DNA of 5,714 nucleotides from positions 1-5,714 of the forward strand of contig JAITIE010000051.1 of assembly GCA_031279615.1 (NCBI GenBank), in the 5' to 3' direction. Of the stretch, positions 1 through 4,782 are shown piece after piece; position 1 is the stretch's first letter, and every line of letters begins with the position of its first letter. The position numbers and the translations under genes were made by a program. The notes under the pieces were generated by a model that was not told the origin of the DNA, ran no database searches, and was given only the letters and a program-made list of their open reading frames with translations. This stretch comes from Candidatus Margulisiibacteriota bacterium. Its GTDB lineage: Bacteria; Margulisbacteria; Termititenacia; Termititenacales; Termititenacaceae.

Positions 1-1197
1 GTCCTGCTTGTAAATAACAGACAGTTTTCTTACGTCAGCCTGCAAAGCAGTTTGACCGTCAGCAACGACGGCAAGAGTTACCGGCTCAACTACCAGTTGC
101 CGGAGCCGCTGGAATACGACACGGAGTATCATGTGACCGTAACCGCGCGCGACAAAAATAATTACTACGGCAGCAGCGGCAATATCCGTGTCCACGCTTA
201 TGTTTTCCGGACTATCCTTGACACTTTCCCGCCGGCTGCGCCGGATATCTCGCCGCTGGGTTACACTGATACCAGCCGCGCGCTGATCCGCATCACTGGC
301 AATAAAGAAATTAAGAGTGATATTTTAGTTTACGTGAACGGCGTGCTGGAGCTGACCAATACGCAAAACTATGACCGTGCGGATTTTGACCTGACCTTAA
401 ATTTCCAAAACCAGCCGGCGGCGAGCATCAATATTACAGTTGAAGCGCGGGATAAGGCCGGCAATACTAGTCCGGCTTCCAGCGCTGTAACTTTTAATTT
501 CGTGGATTTTTATAAAGAATACACGCCCAGCATCAATGTTCTGGCTCCAGCCGGCACATTTGACGGTGACGAAACCGTGTCGCTAAACGACGTCACGAAC
601 AGCGGCTATTATCCAGACGCCAGTGAAACATTGTGGATTTCCAGCGTCTGGGAATTGGTTTTCAGCGGCGCGCCCAATAAGAAAATCGAAGTTACCATAC
701 CTCTGGAGCCGGAGGCCGCGTCTTACAACAATCTGGCCGTTTATTATTTTGACGCGCAGGAATATAAATGGAAAATATTTGCCGACAATGCGGCGCAGTT
801 AGCGGCGAACGGCGCGGTCAGCTTTGAGACTGACAAACCTGGGATGTACACGCTCGGCGCGGCGCTCAATAAAAACGCGACGATTGTGGAAAACTATAAC
901 GTGATTATCGCGCCCAATCCGGTGAAGCTAACCGAGGGGCCGCTGCATTTTGTCTACCGCGCGCCGAATAGCTGCAGCGCGGAACTGCGGATCTACACAA
1001 TCAGCGGACGGCTGCTTTACAAAACGACCAAAGACCTGGCGGCCACGGGCGATTTTCCGGCGGAATTCACCTGGAGCGGTGAAAATGATTTCAACGACAC
1101 CATCGGCAACGGAGCGTACATAGTTTTGCTCACGCTGACCGATCAAGTCACCGGCGAAAAACATGTCATTAAATCTAAATTTGCGGTGCTGAATTAG
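1..1197 (+). CDS. C-terminal part of a large secreted or surface protein with Ig-like repeats and a FlgD-like C-terminal domain (5' end outside window)
   Basis: The frame is open from the first base, giving 398 codons ending in TAG, so the protein starts upstream and the in-frame TTG at 52 is not its start. Residues 1-75 look like the end of an SbsA/Big_5-type Ig domain (a 'YHVTVTARDKN' strand, then 'TILDTFPPAAP' as the linker). Residues 76-167 form a second bacterial Ig-like domain ending in 'VEARDKAGN'. Residues 175-287 are a beta-rich domain with 'VTIPL', 'YYFDAQEYKWKIF' and 'PGMYTLGA', as found after Ig repeats in large surface proteins. Residues 300-398 match the FlgD Ig-like/T9SS-type C-terminal domain pattern: 'APNPV', 'LRIYTISGRLLY', 'WSGEND', 'GNGAYIVLL' and a final 'KSKFAVLN'. 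The family role is export or surface attachment; adhesion or S-layer function is inference. The ligand and total length are unknown. Confidence 0.85.
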   Translation, partial: VLLVNNRQFSYVSLQSSLTVSNDGKSYRLNYQLPEPLEYDTEYHVTVTARDKNNYYGSSGNIRVHAYVFRTILDTFPPAAPDISPLGYTDTSRALIRITGNKEIKSDILVYVNGVLELTNTQNYDRADFDLTLNFQNQPAASINITVEARDKAGNTSPASSAVTFNFVDFYKEYTPSINVLAPAGTFDGDETVSLNDVTNSGYYPDASETLWISSVWELVFSGAPNKKIEVTIPLEPEAASYNNLAVYYFDAQEYKWKIFADNAAQLAANGAVSFETDKPGMYTLGAALNKNATIVENYNVIIAPNPVKLTEGPLHFVYRAPNSCSAELRIYTISGRLLYKTTKDLAATGDFPAEFTWSGENDFNDTIGNGAYIVLLTLTDQVTGEKHVIKSKFAVLN

Positions 1198-1198
1198 G

Positions 1199-1217
1199 AA
1201 ACGCGTTACACGCGTTT
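1199..1217. repeat. Perfect 8-bp inverted repeat, 3-nt loop
   Basis: AAACGCGT at 1199-1206 and ACGCGTTT at 1210-1217 are exact reverse complements around the loop TAC. The repeat begins 2 nt after the stop codon of the surface protein and ends 23 nt before the -10 box of the next gene pair. The 3' arm ends in TTT but no T-run follows, so as an intrinsic terminator it would be weak. It could instead be an operator for the downstream cassette. The structure is certain; the role is not. Confidence 0.6.
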
Positions 1218-1237
1218 AAATGACTGTCTATCGTTTA

Positions 1238-1246
1238 TGATATAAT
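1238..1246 (+). promoter_or_regulatory. Extended -10 promoter of the two-gene cassette
   Basis: TGATATAAT is a full match to the TGnTATAAT extended -10 consensus. No convincing -35 hexamer lies 16-18 nt upstream, which is normal for extended -10 promoters. Transcription would start near 1253, one base before the ATG at 1254, so the first gene would be translated from a leaderless or nearly leaderless message. The earlier ATG at 1245 lies inside the -10 hexamer and would not be in that transcript. Confidence 0.6.
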
Positions 1247-1253
1247 GTTTATT

Positions 1254-1700
1254 ATGAAATTAATATCAATAAATATTTTAACTTCTACAGCCAAACAATT
1301 AAAAAAAGATGGCTGGAAATTTGATTGGGATAAATCTTTCGGAGCGGTATCACAAAAAATTGCTTATTTTGACAATGACACAATTCAGGGATTGACAGAA
1401 TTTGAGGAGGTGCCAAGTTCACGCTATAATATTATATACCGTCTAGAATTAGCCCCGGCAAATATTGGCAAAAACAAGAAAATTGACAATGTGGCCGGCA
1501 TATTATTGGCCTATGTTGCCAAAGATTCTTTAGCCGCCGGATTTGATGGTTTTGTGGTTTTCGACAGCAAGACTATTTTGAAAGAGCACTACGTGAAAAA
1601 ATATGGAGCGAAAATACTATACGGAGACCGGTTGTATTTTGACACTAAAGCCAGCAAAGCTTTGGTTGCTAAATACTTGAAAGAGGAACACCATGTCTAA
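1254..1700 (+). CDS. GNAT-like protein, first gene of an AT-rich two-gene cassette
   Basis: This is a 148-residue soluble protein with no signal peptide or membrane segment. I chose ATG 1254 because the in-frame ATG at 1245 lies inside the -10 box; starting at 1245 would add three residues. No Shine-Dalgarno precedes either codon. The second half resembles small GNAT acetyltransferase-fold proteins: 'YRLELAP' (residues 62-68, like the central strand), 'DNVAGILLAYVAKDS' (78-92, where motif A and its helix would lie), 'GFDGFVVFDSK' (96-106) and 'EHYVKKYGAK' (111-120, like the motif B 'Y-x-K-x-G' segment). The usual R/Q-x-x-G-x-G/A acetyl-CoA loop is not clear, so catalytic activity is uncertain. 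It overlaps the next gene by 8 nt, which implies coupled translation. GC content is lower than in most of the window. Substrate unknown; a toxin role is possible but not shown. Confidence 0.75.
   Translation: MKLISINILTSTAKQLKKDGWKFDWDKSFGAVSQKIAYFDNDTIQGLTEFEEVPSSRYNIIYRLELAPANIGKNKKIDNVAGILLAYVAKDSLAAGFDGFVVFDSKTILKEHYVKKYGAKILYGDRLYFDTKASKALVAKYLKEEHHV
1682..1687 (+). promoter_or_regulatory. Ribosome binding site of the small second cassette gene
   Basis: AGAGGA lies 5 nt before the ATG at 1693, inside the coding sequence of the GNAT-like gene. This supports 1693 as a real start. The second cassette gene therefore has a Shine-Dalgarno while the first does not. Confidence 0.6.
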
Positions 1701-1887
1701 AAATTTAGCTCTGGTTAAATCAAAAAGGAACATATCAAGTCATGATAATCGCAAGGCTATTGAGCTGTCTCAAAAATTAGGCAGGCCTTTAACCGCGAAA
1801 GAATATGGCTCATTAAAAATGCAGAAAGCTGGCGCTAGAGAGCCGCGCAATCTTATCTTCAAGAAAAACACTTATTCGCTGGAATAA
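1693..1887 (+). CDS. Small basic protein of unknown function, partner of the GNAT-like gene
   Basis: This is a 64-residue protein rich in Lys and Arg, with no membrane segment and no cysteines. Residues 1-15 are basic and probably flexible. A predicted helix spans about residues 17-30 ('HDNRKAIELSQKLG'), followed by 'GRPLTAKEYGSLKMQKAG' (30-47), which reads as a turn and a second helix, and a basic tail. Its start overlaps the preceding gene by 8 nt and has a good Shine-Dalgarno. I do not recognise a named family. The size, charge and tight coupling fit a small partner or antitoxin-like protein, but no DNA-binding fold can be assigned by eye. It ends at TAA just before the tRNA promoter. Confidence 0.65.
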   Translation: MSKNLALVKSKRNISSHDNRKAIELSQKLGRPLTAKEYGSLKMQKAGAREPRNLIFKKNTYSLE

Positions 1888-1891
1888 ATTA

Positions 1892-1921
1892 TTGCCAAAA
1901 AGCCCGTTTACTTGGTATATT
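1892..1921 (+). promoter_or_regulatory. Sigma-70-type promoter of tRNA-Lys
   Basis: A TTGCCA -35 box (1892-1897, 5 of 6 to consensus) and a TATATT -10 box (1916-1921, 5 of 6) are separated by 18 nt, with a TGG extended -10 element at 1913-1915. Predicted transcription start is about 1928, ten bases before the tRNA. The -35 box begins 5 nt after the stop codon of the small cassette gene, so the tRNA need not depend on that gene. Confidence 0.6.
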
Positions 1922-1937
1922 TACAGGCCGTTTTTGT

Positions 1938-2010
1938 GGTCCCGTAGCTCAGTCGGTAGAGCGATACACTTTTAATGTAGCGGTCGCGCGTTCGAATCGC
2001 GCCGGGATCA
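1938..2010 (+). tRNA. tRNA-Lys (anticodon UUU)
   Basis: A full 73-nt cloverleaf can be drawn. The acceptor stem GGTCCCG (1938-1944) pairs with CGGGATC (2003-2009), including one G-T pair, and A2010 is the discriminator. The D arm is GCTC/GAGC (1947-1950/1959-1962). The anticodon loop CTTTTAA (1969-1975) gives anticodon TTT at 1971-1973. The T arm is GCGCG/CGCGC around TTCGAAT. The first anticodon-stem pair (A1964 with G1980, positions 27-43) is a mismatch; the other four pair normally. CCA is not encoded and must be added after transcription. The tRNA ends 7 nt from the stop codon of the convergent aminotransferase gene. Confidence 0.96.
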
Positions 2011-2017
2011 CTTCTCT

Positions 2018-3217
2018 TTAGTCCAGCGCCAGCACAAACTCTTTGAAACGCGCCAAACCGCGCTGGATATTTTCCGGCGCGCAGGCATAGGAGAGACGGA
2101 TATGTTTATCCGCGCCAAAACTGCTGCCCGGCACCACCGCGACATGCGCGTTTTCCAGCAAAGCGGCGGCCAATTCTTCGGAATTGCGGAGTTTCTGGCC
2201 TCGAAAAGATTTGCCGTACAAAGCGCTGACATCGGGAAAAGCATAAAACGCGCCCTGCGGACAACGGCAGGAAACCCCGTCAATTTTGTGAAAAGCCCCG
2301 CAGATCAGATCGCGCCGTTCCTGAAAAGCCGCCAGCATTTTGGCGACCGAAGCCTGATCGCCATTCAGCGCCTCGACTGCCGCGGCCTGAGCGATAGAAG
2401 TCGGATTGGAAAGCGACTGTGATTGAATAACAGTCATGGCTTTGATCACGTCCGCCGGCCCCGCGGCGTAACCGACACGCCAGCCGGTCATCGCATAAGC
2501 TTTGGAAACGCCGTTGACGATAATTGTCTTGGCGCGGATCTTTTCCGACAGCTGCGCGATAGAACAAAAACGCGCGCCGTCGTACAAAAAGCGCTCGTAA
2601 ATTTCGTCGGAAATAATGTATAAATCTTTGTCCGCCAAGAAATCCGCGAGCGCCTGCAGTTTTGCGCGGCTGTAAACGCTGCCCGTAGGATTGGCGGGAG
2701 AATTAAGCACCAAAGCTTTCGTCCGGGGCGTGATATATTTTTGCAAATCAGCGGCTGTGATTTCAAAATTATTTTCCGCCGTCGTCGGGATAATCACCGG
2801 CCGCCCGCGCAAAAGCGTGACCATATCGGGATAACTCACCCAGTACGGCGCGGGGATCAGCGCCTCGTCACCGCTGTTCAAAATCGCCTGAAACAAAGTA
2901 AAGAGCGTGTGTTTGGCTCCGGCGTTGATGATTAACTGATTCAATTCGTAAGACAGGCCGTTCTCGCGCCGCAATTTATTCTGCACAGCCGAGCGGAGCG
3001 CCATCGTTCCAGACGCGGCGGTATATTTGGTCTGCCCGCCCCAAATGGCCTTGACCGCCGCGTCCTTGATATTCTCCGGCGTGTCAAAATCCGGCTCGCC
3101 CGCGCCGAAATTAATAACGTCAACGCCCTCAGCGCGCAGCTCAGCGGCGCGGGCTGAAACGGCCAGCGTCTTGGAGGGCCGCGCCCCGGCGACTGTTTCC
3201 GCTAAAGCCAGGCTCAT
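2018..3217 (-). CDS. aspC: Pyridoxal-phosphate aspartate aminotransferase, class I (subgroup I-beta type)
   Basis: This 399-residue protein has the usual length for the family. It would catalyse aspartate + 2-oxoglutarate to oxaloacetate + glutamate in the cytoplasm; some close relatives act on prephenate instead. Visible landmarks are 'FGAGEPDFDTPENI' (37-50), 'YTAASGTMALR' (65-75), 'PYWVSYPDMV' (124-133), 'NSPANPTG' with Asn176, 'SDEIYERF' with Asp204 and Tyr207, the PLP-binding Lys239 in 'GVSKAYAMTGWRVGY', and the carboxylate-binding Arg374 in 'IRLSYA'. Lys102 ('GAKHTLF') falls where Thermus-type enzymes have the Lys that recognises the distal carboxylate, which favours acidic substrates. 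The frame is open further upstream, but the ATG at 3217 is chosen because residue 1 then matches family N-termini and forms an ATGA overlap with the preceding gene. A GGAG sits 11 nt upstream, so translation probably depends on coupling. It is the last gene of the apparent operon. Confidence 0.93.
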   Translation of the reverse strand: MSLALAETVAGARPSKTLAVSARAAELRAEGVDVINFGAGEPDFDTPENIKDAAVKAIWGGQTKYTAASGTMALRSAVQNKLRRENGLSYELNQLIINAGAKHTLFTLFQAILNSGDEALIPAPYWVSYPDMVTLLRGRPVIIPTTAENNFEITAADLQKYITPRTKALVLNSPANPTGSVYSRAKLQALADFLADKDLYIISDEIYERFLYDGARFCSIAQLSEKIRAKTIIVNGVSKAYAMTGWRVGYAAGPADVIKAMTVIQSQSLSNPTSIAQAAAVEALNGDQASVAKMLAAFQERRDLICGAFHKIDGVSCRCPQGAFYAFPDVSALYGKSFRGQKLRNSEELAAALLENAHVAVVPGSSFGADKHIRLSYACAPENIQRGLARFKEFVLALD

Positions 3218-3930
3218 AGACCGGCTGACTCCGCCAAAATAGAGGCGTGGCGCAGGGACTCCGGCGTGCCGGCGTCTGTCCAAAAACCCTTGAAAATATT
3301 GTACGTGCATTTTTTATCCGCAATATATTTATTATTGACATCGGTGATTTCCAGCTCGCCGCGGCCGGACGGTTTCAGCGTTTTGATCTGCTCAAAAACT
3401 TTGGCGTCATAAATATAAATGCCGGTCACGGCGTAAGCTGAGCGCGGCTTCGAAGGTTTTTCTTCAATGCCGGTAATTAAGCCGTCTTTGATCTGCGCCA
3501 CGCCGAAACGCTGTGGATCGGTGACTTCCTTGAGCAGTAATTTCGCGCCGCCGCCCTGCTTTTCGTACTCCTGAAGATACGGCGTCAGATCATCCTGAAA
3601 AATATTGTCGCCAAGTATTACGGTCATATTGTCACCACCGGCAAAATTCTCGGCCAAACCCAGAGCCTGCGCGATACCGCCGGCCTCATCCTGCACTTTG
3701 TAAGTAAAACGGCAGTTAAAATCTTTGCCGGAGCCGAGCAGATTGACCACCGCGCCGACATGCTCGGTGCCGGTCACGATCAGGATTTCTTTAATACCCG
3801 CCTGCAGCAACCGCTCGAGCGGATAATAAATCATCGGCTTGCGGCCGACCGGCAGTAAATGCTTATTCGTCACCTTAGTCAGCGGATACAAACGCGAGCC
3901 GGTGCCGCCCGCCAACACTACGCCTTTCAT
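3214..3930 (-). CDS. rmlA: Glucose-1-phosphate thymidylyltransferase-like nucleotidyltransferase (short form)
   Basis: This 238-residue protein would join dTTP (or UTP) and glucose 1-phosphate to give dTDP- or UDP-glucose plus pyrophosphate, the entry step to deoxysugars for cell-surface glycans. The N-terminal signature 'LAGGTGSRLYPLTK' (6-19), 'NKHLLPVGRKPMIYYPLE' (22-39), Gln80 and Gly85 in the base-contact segment, 'ILGDNIF' with metal-binding Asp108, 'EEKP' (156-159), 'GRGELEITDVN' (189-199) and 'FWTDAGTP' (216-223) are all in family order. It lacks the roughly 50-residue C-terminal extension of the ~290-residue enterobacterial RmlA, so it belongs to the short class. Sugar and nucleotide specificity therefore need testing. 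The start at 3930 is set by AAAAGGAG (3937-3944), 6 nt upstream, which overlaps the purQ stop. The stop overlaps the aminotransferase start by 4 nt. Confidence 0.88.
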   Translation of the reverse strand: MKGVVLAGGTGSRLYPLTKVTNKHLLPVGRKPMIYYPLERLLQAGIKEILIVTGTEHVGAVVNLLGSGKDFNCRFTYKVQDEAGGIAQALGLAENFAGGDNMTVILGDNIFQDDLTPYLQEYEKQGGGAKLLLKEVTDPQRFGVAQIKDGLITGIEEKPSKPRSAYAVTGIYIYDAKVFEQIKTLKPSGRGELEITDVNNKYIADKKCTYNIFKGFWTDAGTPESLRHASILAESAGL

Positions 3931-3936
3931 TGCCTG

Positions 3937-3944
3937 CTCCTTTT
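3937..3944 (-). promoter_or_regulatory. Strong ribosome binding site of the rmlA-like gene
   Basis: AAAAGGAG lies 6 nt before the ATG at 3930 and overlaps the last codon of purQ. It is the best Shine-Dalgarno in the window. This shows that the organism uses anti-SD pairing, which makes its absence at purQ and at the cassette's first gene stand out. Confidence 0.75.
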
Positions 3945-4665
3945 AAGCCAAAACATTTTCCTCTGCTGACACGATAATCGATTCAAAAATCAGCCGTCCG
4001 TCAGTATTGCCCAGCGCGGCCTCGGCACAGCGTTCGGGATGCGGCATCATGCCCAGCACATTGCCCCGCGCATTGCAAAGACCGGCGATATTGTGCCGCG
4101 AGCCGTTGGGATTGCTCTCTTTCGTTACCTCGCCAGCCGCGTCGCAGTATTTGAAAACCACCTGCCCGTTTTTTTCCAGTTTTTCCAGCGTCGCGTCGTC
4201 GCAATAATAATTGCCCTCGCCGTGCGCGATCGGCACGCGGAGCACGTCTTTGTCAATTTTCCGCGTAAAAAGCGTGTTCTTATTTTCGACCTTGAGAAAC
4301 ACATCTTTGCAGATAAAATTCAGATCGCGGTTGCGGTGCAGGACGCCGGGCAGCAAACCGGCCTCGACCAAAATCTGAAAACCGTTGCAGATACCGATCA
4401 CCCGTCCGCCGCGGTCGGCGTAGTCTTTGACTTTACTCATAATCGGCGCGAATCTGGCGATCGCCCCGCAGCGCAGATAATCGCCGTAAGAAAAACCGCC
4501 CGGGATGATCAAACAATTCGCGCCCTGCGGGTCTTGAAAATCCGGCGGCAAATCCGCGGCGCCGCTCCAGATCACCACGGCCTCCTCGCCGGAGATTTTA
4601 CCCGCCGCGTAATAACAGTCATGCTCGCAGTTACTGCCAGGGAAAAGAAGAACACCAAATTTCAT
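3943..4665 (-). CDS. purQ: Phosphoribosylformylglycinamidine synthase, glutaminase subunit PurQ
   Basis: This 240-residue class I glutamine amidotransferase supplies ammonia to PurL in step 4 of de novo purine synthesis, normally within a PurS-PurL-PurQ complex. The N-terminus '[16 protein letters not shown]' is typical of PurQ and fixes the start. Other landmarks are '[18 protein letters not shown]' (53-70), the nucleophile Cys93 in 'GICNGFQIL', '[13 protein letters not shown]' (143-155), '[18 protein letters not shown]' with catalytic His209 and Glu211, and a normal C-terminus. All catalytic residues are present and the length is normal. It is the first gene of the run with rmlA (12-nt gap) and aspC. 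Neither purS nor purL is in the window, so the gene is separated from its partners here. No Shine-Dalgarno lies at normal spacing; the nearest, AGGGAG at 4683-4688, is 17 nt away. Confidence 0.96.
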   Translation of the reverse strand: MKFGVLLFPGSNCEHDCYYAAGKISGEEAVVIWSGAADLPPDFQDPQGANCLIIPGGFSYGDYLRCGAIARFAPIMSKVKDYADRGGRVIGICNGFQILVEAGLLPGVLHRNRDLNFICKDVFLKVENKNTLFTRKIDKDVLRVPIAHGEGNYYCDDATLEKLEKNGQVVFKYCDAAGEVTKESNPNGSRHNIAGLCNARGNVLGMMPHPERCAEAALGNTDGRLIFESIIVSAEENVLA

Positions 4666-4698
4666 AATATTAAAGTATACATCTCCCTATATTTTATA

Positions 4699-4729
4699 AA
4701 TATACCTTACGCCGTGCCTCGCTTGACAA
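4699..4729 (-). promoter_or_regulatory. Possible promoter of the purQ-rmlA-aspC operon
   Basis: On the minus strand TTGTCA (4724-4729, 5 of 6 to the -35 consensus) and TATATT (4699-4704, 5 of 6 to the -10 consensus) are 19 nt apart, slightly long. Transcription would start near 4692, giving a leader of about 27 nt. A rival -10, TATACT at 4674-4679, has no good -35 and would start transcription almost at the purQ ATG. The AT-rich stretch 4666-4706 contains several overlapping TATA-like hexamers, so the choice is uncertain. Confidence 0.35.
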
Positions 4730-4751
4730 GCAAAGCAAAGTTAAGTGAGGC
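4716..4751. repeat. Intergenic inverted repeat between rnfD and purQ
   Basis: GCCTCGCTT (4716-4724) and AAGTGAGGC (4743-4751) are inverted copies with a single G-T wobble around an 18-nt loop. A 7-nt direct repeat ACGCCGT occurs on both sides, at 4709-4715 and 4771-4777. No T-run follows on either strand, so this is not a classical intrinsic terminator. It may be an RNA hairpin at the end of the rnfD transcript, a regulatory site, or a small repeat remnant. Confidence 0.45.
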
Positions 4752-4782
4752 CTGCAAACGCGCAAAGTGCACGCCGTAAATT

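Noticed and set aside
1897..1935. AAAAA...TTTTT symmetry that might be a bidirectional terminator before the tRNA
   Set aside because: The core pairs only with bulges (GCC/GGC plus the A-T run) and it overlaps the tRNA promoter, so a functional terminator cannot be supported by eye.
1198..2010. A tRNA-integrated island with the cassette as cargo
   Set aside because: The cassette lies 5' of the tRNA, no integrase is present, and I found no copy of the tRNA 3' end (the attachment site that would be expected) near 1198-1240.
2102..2935. Several plus-strand open frames opposite the aminotransferase gene
   Set aside because: They are Arg-rich, low-complexity translations with no ribosome binding sites or motifs, antisense to a clear enzyme gene.
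3218..3310. An N-terminal extension of the aminotransferase to 3310
   Set aside because: The extra 31 residues overlap the end of the rmlA-like gene, match nothing in the family, and the ATGA-coupled start at 3217 fits family N-termini.
4723..4728. TTGACA on the plus strand as a -35 box
   Set aside because: No -10-like hexamer lies 16-19 nt downstream, and there is no plus-strand gene after it.
4039..4779. A 246-codon open frame on the plus strand opposite purQ
   Set aside because: It lies wholly antisense to a PurQ gene with all catalytic motifs. The translation has no recognisable domain, and long antisense frames are expected from the codon use here.
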